A stretch of DNA of 35,881 bases, taken from NCBI GenBank assembly GCA_028280195.1, contig JANQMH010000055.1, forward strand, positions 1 through 35,881. Reading direction: 5' to 3'. The position numbers and the translations under genes were made by a program. The stretch is from Exilibacterium sp. Lineage in GTDB: Bacteria > Pseudomonadota > Gammaproteobacteria > Pseudomonadales > Cellvibrionaceae. Shown here one piece after another: positions 9,492 to 17,550 of this stretch. Below the pieces are notes generated by a model that saw only the letters and a program-made list of their open reading frames with translations, did no database searches and was not told where the DNA came from. Every line of letters begins with the position of its first letter. Position 1 is the stretch's first letter.

Positions 9492-11678
9492 ATGAAGCCG
9501 CTTTCAAAACTCGCCCTACCCCAATTAGTGTTGCCAACCATGCTGCTCGGCGCAACCGCCGCAAGCCCCGTGTCAGCCGAACAGATCGATGAAATCATTG
9601 TCACCGCCAGCAAACGCGGGCCCGAGAACCTGCAGAATCTGCCGCTGTCGGTGCAGGCTCTGAGCGGTGACAAACTCGACGCTATCGGCGCCAATGACTT
9701 CGATGACTTTTTCCGCCTGATTCCGGGTCTCTCGGTATTCGACCAGGGTCCGGGCGACAAGCGCTATATTCTCCGCGGCGTCAATGCAACGGGTGCCGGC
9801 ACCGTCGGCCTGTACCTGGACGAAGTGGTCATTACCGGTGAGAATGCCCAGGACGGCGGCGGCCGCCAGCCCGATATCAAACTGTTCGATATCGACAGGG
9901 TCGAGGTACTCAAAGGGCCGCAGGGCACAACGTTCGGCTCCAGTTCACTGTCCGGCACCATTCGCTATATCACCAATAAGCCCAATTTGACCGAGCCGGA
10001 ACTCAACCTGAACGCCACGCTGCGGCATATCGACGGCGCCGATCTGAGCGGTCAGGTAGAGGCGGCCGTCAATCTGCCGCTGGTCGAGAACCAGCTGGCG
10101 GTGCGCCTGGCGGCGCTGCATCTGGATGAAGACGGTTTTATCGATAACCGCTTCGATGACGGCGTTAACTCCGATACCACCAGCGCCGCCCGGCTCAGCC
10201 TGCTCTATTCGCCGACCGACCGGCTGGCCATCAATCTGATGACTATGTTCCAGGATCTCGAGACCGACGGCCCCGCCTATTTCAACCGCCTCGACGGCGA
10301 CGGCACGCCGCTGCCGGCACTGAACCAGGCGGATCTTTCCGCCAACCCGTTTACAGACGATACGACCATTCACAACCTCACAGCCGAATACAGTAGCGAC
10401 TACGGTACGTTTACCGGCACGCTTTCAAGGCTGGACCGGGAAACGGTTTTCAACCGCGACGCCTCGGCCGTAGTCGGCCCCTTTTCGGTGATTACTCAAC
10501 CCAAGGACCGCGAGGTGGACAGCTACGAAATTCGCTTTGCCTCCGTCTGGGACTCGCCCTTGCAGGCGCTGGTGGGCTTTTTCGCCCAGGACGAGGAGCG
10601 CTTCTTCCAGAGCCGGATTTTCCCCTCCGACCCGGTCACCGGCAAATTTACCGAGGTCGCGGGCTTTTCTCTGGACCGCAATGTGCGCACCTCGGTGGAG
10701 GAACAGGCGTTTTTTGCCGAACTGTCCGCCGATATCAGCGATACGCTGACGCTGACCGGCGGTATTCGCTGGTTCGAGATTGATGTCGACGAGGTGGCAA
10801 CCGCGCTACAGGGCTTCAGCGGCGCGCCGGGCGGCGGCCGCGGCCCGGACCTGAAGTTCAGCGAAGATGACACCATCGGCAAGCTCAACCTCTCCTACCA
10901 GGTGAATGCGGATCTGCTGACTTTTTTCCAGTGGTCGCAGGGCTTTCGCGCCGGCGGCACCAACGACCAGACCGCGGCTGAAATTGCCCAGGTCAGTATT
11001 CCGGCCGGCTTTGGCTCCGACGCTCTGGACAACTACGAAATCGGCATAAAAAGCACCTGGCTGGACGGCAGCGTGGTTGCCAATGCCGCCGTGTTCTACA
11101 CAGACTGGAGCGATATACAGATTCAGGATCAGGCGCAGGACCCCGACAACCCCTCGGTGTTCTTCCCGTTTCGCGCCAACGGCGGCGGCGCCGAGATCAC
11201 CGGCATAGAAATCGATATTACCGCCAGCCCCGCCGACGGCCTGGAGCTGGCGCTGGTAGCCAGCTACACCGATGCCGAACTGTCCGAGGACAACCCCCTC
11301 GCCGCCAGTGGCCGGGAAGGCGACACGATTACCTACATACCGGAAACGACTCTGGCTGTGAGTGCACAGTATTCCAGACCCCTGCCCTACCGGGACCTGA
11401 GCGGTTTTATCGGTGCCGATTTCAGCTATGTCGACGAGCGCAATACCGAACTTCGCCCCGACAATCCGCAGTTCATTACGCTGGATGCCTACAACCTGTT
11501 CAATCTCAGGGCCGGCATCGAGTCCTACAGCTGGTCGGCGATGCTGTCAGTCAACAATGTCTTTGACGACGATACGGTGGTCGACGTGTTCAGAATCATC
11601 CCCGGCCTGACGCCCGACGGTTTTATTCCGCAGCGGCCGCGCACCGTTGCCCTGAGCCTGCAGAAGCGCTTTTTCTAG
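9492..11678 (+). CDS. TonB-dependent outer-membrane receptor
   Basis: 728 residues. GGGAG precedes the ATG by 9 nt. Residues 1-29 form a signal peptide ending 'ASPVSA'. A TonB-box-like 'DEIIVTA' follows at once, then the plug domain ('IPGLSVFDQGPG', 'YILRGV', 'DRVEVLKGPQGTTFG', 'SGTIRYITNKP') and a beta-barrel with typical alternating strands. It ends in 'LSLQKRFF', the C-terminal aromatic signature of outer-membrane barrels. These features show active, TonB/ExbBD-driven uptake across the outer membrane. The ligand cannot be read from sequence. There is no N-terminal signalling extension, so surface-signalled control through a sigma/anti-sigma pair is unlikely. The next gene downstream is an inner-membrane transporter, which suggests a two-step import route. 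Confidence 0.93.
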   Translation: MKPLSKLALPQLVLPTMLLGATAASPVSAEQIDEIIVTASKRGPENLQNLPLSVQALSGDKLDAIGANDFDDFFRLIPGLSVFDQGPGDKRYILRGVNATGAGTVGLYLDEVVITGENAQDGGGRQPDIKLFDIDRVEVLKGPQGTTFGSSSLSGTIRYITNKPNLTEPELNLNATLRHIDGADLSGQVEAAVNLPLVENQLAVRLAALHLDEDGFIDNRFDDGVNSDTTSAARLSLLYSPTDRLAINLMTMFQDLETDGPAYFNRLDGDGTPLPALNQADLSANPFTDDTTIHNLTAEYSSDYGTFTGTLSRLDRETVFNRDASAVVGPFSVITQPKDREVDSYEIRFASVWDSPLQALVGFFAQDEERFFQSRIFPSDPVTGKFTEVAGFSLDRNVRTSVEEQAFFAELSADISDTLTLTGGIRWFEIDVDEVATALQGFSGAPGGGRGPDLKFSEDDTIGKLNLSYQVNADLLTFFQWSQGFRAGGTNDQTAAEIAQVSIPAGFGSDALDNYEIGIKSTWLDGSVVANAAVFYTDWSDIQIQDQAQDPDNPSVFFPFRANGGGAEITGIEIDITASPADGLELALVASYTDAELSEDNPLAASGREGDTITYIPETTLAVSAQYSRPLPYRDLSGFIGADFSYVDERNTELRPDNPQFITLDAYNLFNLRAGIESYSWSAMLSVNNVFDDDTVVDVFRIIPGLTPDGFIPQRPRTVALSLQKRFF

Positions 11679-11707
11679 CTGCTCGGGCTGCGGTCAACTA
11701 TGATTTA

Positions 11708-11792
11708 GATTTACAGGCGGATGGGATTTACAGGCCGGTGGAATTTACAGGCCGGCCTGATTTACAGGTCATCACAATCTACAGGCAGGTAT
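11708..11792. repeat. 17-bp minisatellite, five copies
   Basis: Units begin at 11708, 11725, 11742, 11759 and 11776; each is 17 bp and built around GATTTACAGGCCGG, with a degenerate sixth at 11793. The array fills the gap between the TonB receptor and the transporter, immediately before the latter's translation start region. Confidence 0.85.
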
Positions 11793-11808
11793 GATCGGCA
11801 GGATAAGT

Positions 11809-11838
11809 ATGAAAAAACGATGTCGCCCTGATCAATGA
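11809..11838 (+). CDS. Possible 9-codon leader cistron coupled to the transporter
   Basis: The ATG at 11809 has a good Shine-Dalgarno (AGGA, 5 nt upstream) and encodes MKKRCRPDQ before a TGA that overlaps the transporter ATG (ATGA at 11835-11838). An in-frame ATG at 11791 could extend it to 15 codons. The transporter's own ATG has no clear ribosome binding site, so its translation may depend on this overlap. This rests on arrangement only. Confidence 0.35.
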   Translation: MKKRCRPDQ

Positions 11839-13160
11839 AATGGATCGCAAGGCTGTTTAACAGCATCGTCGGCCCGACAGCCGTGATGGCGGCGGGTACC
11901 ATGGGCGCCGGCGCGGTCGCCTCGTTTATACTGGCGGGCGCCTGGTTCGGCTACCAATTGCTGTGGGTGATTCCGCTGATGCTGCCGATATTCGTCATCG
12001 GCGTCGACAGCGCCTCGCGTATCGGCTCGCTGAATCCGCAACAGGGTATGTTTTCGCTGATCGGCCGCCATATCCATGTGGGGATTGCCTGGCTGTTGCT
12101 GTTGCTGACCATTCCCGTCCATATTCTGATTATCATGGGCCAGATATCGGTGATGAGTTCGTCACTGCTGTGGCTGGCCGGACTCAATGCCGCCGACCCG
12201 GCGGTTGCGGGCGGGGCTGCACAGCCCCAGCGCTGGCTCGAACCCCTTATCTCCCTGCTTTGCGGTATCGCCATTTTGTGGCTGTTTTTTTCCCGCGGTT
12301 ATGAGCGCATGCAGAAAGCCATCAGCCTGCTGATGATGCTGATGTTTTTCTGTTTCCTGAGTGTGGCCATCGGCGGGCTGCGCGAGTTTTCAGCTATTTT
12401 AAGCGGCTTTGTGCCCAGCTTTCCGGCGGATCTGCCGGTCCCCGGCAGCGACCAGCTGCGCCTGTCCAGCAGCTCGATTATCGCCATGGTCGGCAGCGCC
12501 ATCGCGCCGGCAGCGCTGCTGGGCATGCCCTATTTATCGACCGATGCCAACAATGACGAATCGACGCTGCGGCGGGACTTAAAAAAATCGTGGCTGAATC
12601 TGGGGCTGGTGTTCGGCGCCTATGCGATATTCATCGTCATTGCCGGCGGTTTCGCCCTGTATTCCCTCGACGACAACGCGCGCATTGAGACCGTGCAGGA
12701 GGCGGGCAAAGTTCTGACCCGGGCGCTGCCCGACAGCATTGCTTTTGCCGGGCCGGTGATTTTTACCCTCGGTGTCCTGATGGCGGCGATGACTACTATG
12801 ATTGTCGCCGCCCAGGTGTCCACCTACTTCTGCCTCGATATGCTGAAAAAATCCTGGGGTTTTACCCCCGACAACCGGCTCTATCACTATTTTCTCGCCC
12901 TGTTCATTCTGGTACCGGCCCTGCTGGCACCGCTGTGGAGCCTGCCGGCCCTGCTCAAAGTGATACTGCTGATGGGGGTCAACGTCATCGTCATACCGCT
13001 GGTTTTCATCGTCGTCATTTACCTGGTAAATCAGCGCTCGGTTATGGGGCAATACAAAGCGGAGTGGTGGCGCAATGCAATGCTGGTGGCCGGGCTGATA
13101 CTGTCTGTGGCGCTGGCGGCCGATAAGCTGCCGGATTATATCGATTATTTTGCTGGTTAG
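11835..13160 (+). CDS. NRAMP-like (SLC11-related) inner-membrane transporter lacking metal-site motifs
   Basis: 441 residues with about 11 hydrophobic segments. The first helix region, 'IVGPTAVMAAGTMGAGAVAS' followed by 'AGAWFGYQLLWV', aligns well with the start of NRAMP metal-ion transporters (GPG...DPGN...AG.KFGYQLLW). The helix-6 region contains 'LLGMPYLS', related to the family's MPH motif. However, DPGN is replaced by Gly-Ala-Gly-Ala and the His after Met-Pro by Tyr. The Asp and Asn that bind Mn/Fe in known members are therefore absent, and the substrate may not be a transition metal. The gene follows the TonB receptor on the same strand. A general LeuT-fold transporter for an organic solute is an alternative. 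The start ATG is likely coupled to the short upstream frame. Confidence 0.75.
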   Translation: MKWIARLFNSIVGPTAVMAAGTMGAGAVASFILAGAWFGYQLLWVIPLMLPIFVIGVDSASRIGSLNPQQGMFSLIGRHIHVGIAWLLLLLTIPVHILIIMGQISVMSSSLLWLAGLNAADPAVAGGAAQPQRWLEPLISLLCGIAILWLFFSRGYERMQKAISLLMMLMFFCFLSVAIGGLREFSAILSGFVPSFPADLPVPGSDQLRLSSSSIIAMVGSAIAPAALLGMPYLSTDANNDESTLRRDLKKSWLNLGLVFGAYAIFIVIAGGFALYSLDDNARIETVQEAGKVLTRALPDSIAFAGPVIFTLGVLMAAMTTMIVAAQVSTYFCLDMLKKSWGFTPDNRLYHYFLALFILVPALLAPLWSLPALLKVILLMGVNVIVIPLVFIVVIYLVNQRSVMGQYKAEWWRNAMLVAGLILSVALAADKLPDYIDYFAG

Positions 13161-13162
13161 AG

Positions 13163-13246
13163 GAGAGCTTACAGTTGACAGCTAACAGCTAGAAAAATGG
13201 ACATGGGCACCCGCTGTAAGCTGTCAACTATAAACTGTAAGCTCTC
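13163..13246. repeat. Inverted repeat made of heptad units
   Basis: The left arm, GAGAGCTTACAGTT then GACAGCTAACAGC, is mirrored by a right arm ending AACTGTAAGCTCTC at 13233-13246, with a 7-nt insertion in the right arm. Both arms are themselves runs of 7-nt units of the form CTGTMAR or its complement. It lies just after the transporter stop. It may act as a transcript-stabilising hairpin, but there is no T run. Confidence 0.75.
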
Positions 13247-13280
13247 ACCCCACTCATCCTAATCCACCGGAGGTGACACC

Positions 13281-13772
13281 ATGGCAGTAAGCAAACCCAT
13301 CTTTAAACGGGCTGATCACGTTTCACTGACCGTAGCCGACCTCGATGCGGTCATCACTTTTTACACCCAGGTGATGGGCGCGACGGTCGAATACCGCATG
13401 GGTCCGTTCGATGCGGCGGAAATCCCACCGCTGGAGGACGGCCGCGACTGGACCGAAGCCCATGTCAACGTCAGGGGCGCGCGCCTGGAAATCGCCATGC
13501 TGCGCCTGGCCGAGAACCTGAATATGGAGCTGTTCCAGTATCGGCAGCCGCAGGACGCCAGGCAGACGCCGCCGAGAAACTGCGATGTCGGCAGCCGCCA
13601 TGTGTGCCTCGAGGTCGAGGATATCGAGGCGACCATCAAATACCTCTGCGAGCACGGCTGTCGCGCCATGGCCGGCCCGATCACCATGGAAGACGGCCCC
13701 TGCCCGGCCTCCAAGTCCTGGTATATTCTCGACCCCTTCGACAACCAGCTCGAACTGGTTGAATACCTGTAA
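13281..13772 (+). CDS. VOC (glyoxalase/bleomycin-resistance/dioxygenase) superfamily protein
   Basis: 163 residues; GGAGG lies 7 nt before the ATG. It has the paired beta-alpha-beta-beta-beta modules of the vicinal oxygen chelate fold: 'RADHVSLTVADLDAVITFYT' opens the first and 'SRHVCLEVEDIEATIKYL' the second. The expected four metal ligands are all visible: His13, Glu83 (in 'NMELFQY'), His107 and Glu158 (in 'DNQLELVEY'). This is the His/Glu/His/Glu set of glyoxalase I and methylmalonyl-CoA epimerase-like enzymes, so a metal-dependent isomerase, lyase or epimerase is likely. The reaction is unknown. It lies between a transporter and a RidA-like gene on the same strand, 67 nt before the latter, and probably acts on an imported metabolite. 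Confidence 0.85.
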   Translation: MAVSKPIFKRADHVSLTVADLDAVITFYTQVMGATVEYRMGPFDAAEIPPLEDGRDWTEAHVNVRGARLEIAMLRLAENLNMELFQYRQPQDARQTPPRNCDVGSRHVCLEVEDIEATIKYLCEHGCRAMAGPITMEDGPCPASKSWYILDPFDNQLELVEYL

Positions 13773-13839
13773 TAGCTGCAATAGCTGTACAGCCCCGTGA
13801 CGTATCGGCTTTGAATCTGAGCGACTCAGGAGAATCAAT

Positions 13840-14244
13840 ATGAAACACGAAGTGATTAACCCCGACTCCCTGTACGGCAGCGTACAATACGGTTTTTCCC
13901 ACGCCGTCAGGGCGCGCCGCGGCACCACTGTTCACTGCGCCGGCCAGGTCGCCTGGGACAAGGACTACAATGTGGTCGGCGGCGGCGATGTCGGCGCCCA
14001 GGCCAGGCAGGCCCTGCACAATCTCAAACAGGTGCTGGCCGAGGCCGGCGCCTCGGTTGCCGATGTGGTGCGTATGCGCACCTATGTGGTCAACCACAAA
14101 CCCGAGTATCTGCAAGCGGTGGGAGAGGCAATCGCCGAATTCTACGGCGACATCACGCCGGCCGCCAATACCTGGATCGGGGTGCAGAGTCTGGCGCTGC
14201 CGGACTTTCTGGTGGAAATCGAAGTGACCGCCGAAATTGACTGA
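13840..14244 (+). CDS. RidA/YjgF-family protein without the deaminase arginine
   Basis: 134 residues with GGAG 8 nt before the ATG. The whole length fits the Rid fold: 'TVHCAGQVAWDKDYNVVGGG', 'DVGAQARQALHNLKQVLAEAG', 'RMRTYVVNH' and a C-terminal 'LVEIEVTAEI'. Classical RidA enamine/imine deaminases need an Arg in a Pro-Ala-Arg motif; here the motif reads 'PAANTWIGV', with Asn nearest the Arg position. Rid subgroups lacking this Arg are not expected to deaminate 2-aminoacrylate, so the function is open. The Glu of 'VEIE' is kept. It ends 31 nt from a convergent amidohydrolase gene, with a hairpin between them. Confidence 0.88.
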   Translation: MKHEVINPDSLYGSVQYGFSHAVRARRGTTVHCAGQVAWDKDYNVVGGGDVGAQARQALHNLKQVLAEAGASVADVVRMRTYVVNHKPEYLQAVGEAIAEFYGDITPAANTWIGVQSLALPDFLVEIEVTAEID

Positions 14245-14252
14245 GGCGCCCG

Positions 14253-14275
14253 GGGGAGAGGTTTACCGACCTCCC
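14253..14275. terminator. Hairpin between convergent genes, possible bidirectional terminator
   Basis: GGGG(AG)AGGT pairs with ACCTCCCC across a six-base loop, with a two-base bulge. It fills the gap between the RidA-like stop (14244) and the amidohydrolase stop (14276-14278). Only a short T-rich tract follows, so termination is plausible rather than certain. Confidence 0.5.
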
Positions 14276-15556
14276 CTATTGCGGCAGGTGATTTCGGTAA
14301 ACCCTGCCGCCTTTCATTACCAGCAGAATATTGCGCAGCGCTTTGATATCCACAGCGGGATCTTTATCCACCGCGACGATATCGGCAAACTTGCCGGCCG
14401 CCAGTGAGCCGATCTCGTCATCGGCTCCCAGCATTCTGGCCGGCTCGATGGTGGCCGCGCGCAGTGCCTGCAGCGGTGTCATTCCGGCTTCCACATAATA
14501 CTGCGCCTCGCGCACGGTGGCGGTGGTGCCGTCGTTCGGTTCCGAGGGCAGCTGATCGGTGCCGAGGGCGATATTGACCCCCTCTTCTATCGCCATCTGC
14601 AGGGCCCGCCAGTGCTGCTTGCCGACCGAATCGCGGCGTTTGAGATACCAGAGCGGCGAGCCGATTCTTTCGAAGAAAGGCTGCGTTGCCGGCTGGCTGA
14701 CAACGATGGTGGGCACCAGCCAGGTGCCGTTTTTGCGCATTTTTCTCAACACTTTGCGGTCGAGGAAATAACCGTGTTCGATACTGTCGACGCCGGCATC
14801 AACGGCGATATCAGTGGCGACCGGCGAGCCGGAGTGAGCCGCCACCTTGGCGCCGAAACGGTGCGCGGCATCCACCACTGCGCGGATTTCCTCCGGCGTC
14901 ATCAGCGCTTCGGCAATACCGCCGCCGTCGGTGGCAATGCCGCCGGATATCATGATCTTGACCCAGCTGGCACCGGCACTGATCTGCAGCCGCGCCGCCT
15001 TCATCAGTTCATAGGGCCCGTCGTGATAAGTGGTGTTGGCCTTAGAGCCGTGACCGCCGGTAATGGCCAGCGCCTCACCGGCGCTGAAAATGCGCGGGCC
15101 GTGGGCCTGCCCCTTGGCAATGGCCTTTTTCAGCGCCAGTTCGCCATGGCGCTGATCGCCCGGCGCGCGAATGGTGGTGACGCCGGCCTGCAGACTTGCG
15201 CGGGCGGCAGCGGCCATGCGCAGGGCCAGTTCCGCTTCGCTTTCGCCGGCCAGTTCGGCGGCCATTTTTCCCGGCAGCACCAGGCCATAGTGAACATGCA
15301 TATTCATCAGCCCGGGTATCAGCCAGGTGCCGCTGGCATCGACGACCTCGGCGCCGGCCGGAACTGCTGTATCGGCGGCGCTGCCGATGGCTTTGATACG
15401 CTCGCCCTCAACCACAATCACCGCATTTTCCAGCGGCGACTTGCCCTCCAGATCCACCACTGTCGCACCGACGATGGCGCTGACCGGCGCCGACTCGCCG
15501 GCGGCGGAAAGGGTAGCAAGGCAGGTAAAGATTATCGCTATGCAGAATCTATTCAT
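14276..15556 (-). CDS. Exported binuclear metal amidohydrolase (imidazolonepropionase/prolidase-like)
   Basis: 426 residues. The N-terminus 'MNRFCIAIIFTCLATLSAAG' is a signal peptide, so it acts in the periplasm. It is an amidohydrolase-superfamily TIM barrel with the full binuclear set: His87 and His89 in 'MHVH', Lys200 in 'WVKIMISGG' (the carboxylated bridging lysine), His241 in 'AAHSGS', His261 in 'SIEHGY' and Asp334 in 'GTDQLP'. The C-terminal 'GSLAAGKFADIVAVDKDP' closes the small beta domain. Relatives hydrolyse N-acyl amino acids, Xaa-Pro dipeptides or lactone/phosphoester substrates; sequence alone does not choose. It lies 15 nt after the DUF885 peptidase gene and is probably co-transcribed with it, which fits a joint peptide- or amide-degrading job. 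Confidence 0.9.
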   Translation of the reverse strand: MNRFCIAIIFTCLATLSAAGESAPVSAIVGATVVDLEGKSPLENAVIVVEGERIKAIGSAADTAVPAGAEVVDASGTWLIPGLMNMHVHYGLVLPGKMAAELAGESEAELALRMAAAARASLQAGVTTIRAPGDQRHGELALKKAIAKGQAHGPRIFSAGEALAITGGHGSKANTTYHDGPYELMKAARLQISAGASWVKIMISGGIATDGGGIAEALMTPEEIRAVVDAAHRFGAKVAAHSGSPVATDIAVDAGVDSIEHGYFLDRKVLRKMRKNGTWLVPTIVVSQPATQPFFERIGSPLWYLKRRDSVGKQHWRALQMAIEEGVNIALGTDQLPSEPNDGTTATVREAQYYVEAGMTPLQALRAATIEPARMLGADDEIGSLAAGKFADIVAVDKDPAVDIKALRNILLVMKGGRVYRNHLPQ

Positions 15557-15571
15557 CTCTATTTCCCATCC

Positions 15572-17452
15572 TCATTTCCCGTCTTGGTTAACGTCGGTGT
15601 TAGCGTCAATCCAGGCCAGTACTTCCCGCTCCAGCATATCCAGGGGAACCGGGCCATTCCTCAGCACCCGATAGTGAAACTCGCGGATATCGAACTCGTC
15701 TTTCAGCTCAGCGCGGGCCCGCTCTCTCAATTGCAGTATTTTCATCATACCGATTTTAAAAGCGGTTGCCTGCCCCGGCACCGCCAGATAGCGATCCACC
15801 GCGCGCTGATTGTTTGCAACCGAGCTGGCGGTATTCTGCGTCAGGTAGTCTATCGCCTGCTGCCTCGACCAGCGCCTGGCATGCAGGCCGCTGTCGACCA
15901 CCAGCCGGCAGGCGCGCCACAGCTCGCCGGCCAGGCGGCCGAGCTCGGCGTAGGGGCTGTGGTACAGCCCCAGTTCACTGGCCAGGTATTCGGCATACAG
16001 GGCCCAGCCCTCGGTATATGCCGTATTCGACCACCATATATAGTATTTGCGGATATTGGGGATATGTTCCTGCGTTTGCATCACCACACTCTGCAGGTGA
16101 TGGCCGGGAATGCCTTCGTGGAACAGCAGCGCAGGCAGATCGACTGTCGACAAGCCGCTCATATCATACATGCCCAGATAAACGGTACCGGGTTTTACAC
16201 CGTCGGCAGTGCCGGACTCGTAGAAACCCACCGGTGCGGACTTTTCCCGGTAGGGTTCGATGCGTTTGACCACGACACTGCCGCCGGGCGCCTGCGGCAG
16301 AATATCGCCGACACGTGCCGCTGCATTATCCACAATCCCGCGGGCGAACTGTAGATAATCGCGGCGGCCCTCGGCCGTGTTTGCATAGTAAAACCCCGGC
16401 GCGCTTTTCAAGTGCGCGAAAAACGCCTGGAGTGAACCGGCAAACCCCACCTCCGCCTTGATCTCATTCATTTCAGCGTGGATGCGCTCGACCTCCGCCA
16501 GCCCCAGTTGGTGCACCTCCTCGGCGGTGATTGCGGTGGTGGTGTACTGCTGCAATAAAAACCGATAGAACTGCTCACCGTCGGCCAGGCGCCAGACGCC
16601 CTGATCGCTGTCGGCCAGCGGGCGGTGCTGCTCGAAAGCGGCGATAAGGCGCTGGTAAGCGGGAATGAAAGCGTCCTCAATGGCCGATCTGGCGGCGCCT
16701 ATCAAGCCGGCTTTATCGCTCTCGCCAATTGCCAGTGCATTGACTTTGCGGGTGAAGTCGGCCATTAGCACATTCTGCTCACCTTCGCCCTCAATGCTTC
16801 CCTCAACCCTTCCCTCAACCCCTCCCCCAACTTCGGCCTGCAAATCGCCCTGCACCACTTTCTGCGCGGCGTCGATCAGTCGCGGCAACACACTTTTCGG
16901 CAGCGAGAACCCCCTGCTCTCGCGAGCCTTGAAAAACGCGATAAACTGATCTATCGGTTGCCCTGCGCTGCGCAATCTGGCGATATAGGCCTGCGCATCG
17001 TCGCTGCTGTCGATAAGGTGGTAGTTGATTAACAGGCCGGGAATCTGCAGATGCAGGCCGACGATCTGATTGATCGGATTCAGGTGATAGCGCCAGCTCG
17101 CTCTTTCGATACGCAACTTGAGTTCGGCTTCAAACGCCCGGTAATTGAACTGGCCGGCACTGTCCAGTTTTTCGATATCAAAGGAGGTGTGCAGGGTATT
17201 GAGATCGAGCCAGTGCTGCCGCTCGTCGGCATTCATGCGTTCAATTGAAAGGTCAGTCCACTGGTCATTGCCATCTTTCAGACCGAGCCGGGTCGCCAGC
17301 ATGGGATCTGCGGCCAGACGCCGCTGGTAAACCGCTTCCAAGAACTCGGCCAAGCGCTGCGATTCGCTTTGTCGATCCTCGCGCAGGGCACAGGCGCTCA
17401 ACAGGTGGACGATGGCAAGGAGGATCAGGAGTTTCGTCAGGCTTCGCATCAT
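15572..17452 (-). CDS. DUF885 family lipoprotein metallopeptidase
   Basis: 626 residues. 'LLILLAIVHLLSAC' is a lipoprotein signal with cleavage before Cys21, so the protein is membrane-anchored in the periplasm or outer membrane. The zinc-site motif 'HEGIPGHH' lies at 445-452 (His445, Glu446, His451), typical of DUF885 proteins, which resemble M3/M32-type zinc peptidases. The conserved 'NTAYTEGWALYAEYL' follows about 35 residues later and can supply the third ligand. Near residue 210 there is a Gly/Glu/Val-rich insert (several 'VEG' and 'IEG' units) encoded by a short direct repeat. It lies between a TonB receptor and an amidohydrolase gene on the same strand. Likely role: hydrolysis of imported peptides or peptide-like compounds. 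Confidence 0.9.
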   Translation of the reverse strand: MMRSLTKLLILLAIVHLLSACALREDRQSESQRLAEFLEAVYQRRLAADPMLATRLGLKDGNDQWTDLSIERMNADERQHWLDLNTLHTSFDIEKLDSAGQFNYRAFEAELKLRIERASWRYHLNPINQIVGLHLQIPGLLINYHLIDSSDDAQAYIARLRSAGQPIDQFIAFFKARESRGFSLPKSVLPRLIDAAQKVVQGDLQAEVGGGVEGRVEGSIEGEGEQNVLMADFTRKVNALAIGESDKAGLIGAARSAIEDAFIPAYQRLIAAFEQHRPLADSDQGVWRLADGEQFYRFLLQQYTTTAITAEEVHQLGLAEVERIHAEMNEIKAEVGFAGSLQAFFAHLKSAPGFYYANTAEGRRDYLQFARGIVDNAAARVGDILPQAPGGSVVVKRIEPYREKSAPVGFYESGTADGVKPGTVYLGMYDMSGLSTVDLPALLFHEGIPGHHLQSVVMQTQEHIPNIRKYYIWWSNTAYTEGWALYAEYLASELGLYHSPYAELGRLAGELWRACRLVVDSGLHARRWSRQQAIDYLTQNTASSVANNQRAVDRYLAVPGQATAFKIGMMKILQLRERARAELKDEFDIREFHYRVLRNGPVPLDMLEREVLAWIDANTDVNQDGK

Positions 17453-17550
17453 CTGCCGCTGTTCTCACCCAGTTATCGCCAAGCGATTTAAAAAGGCCTT
17501 ATGTCCGCAGCGACAGCTGCCGCGGGCATAAGGGTGGAGGAAGGTACTGC

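Noticed and set aside
14612-16354. 580-codon plus-strand open frame
   Set aside because: It spans the antisense of two clear genes (amidohydrolase and DUF885) and even crosses the gap between them; no domain is visible.
16786-16835. Possible frameshift or foreign insert in the DUF885 gene
   Set aside because: The short direct repeat stays in frame and encodes a Gly/Glu-rich loop; the conserved zinc site downstream is intact.
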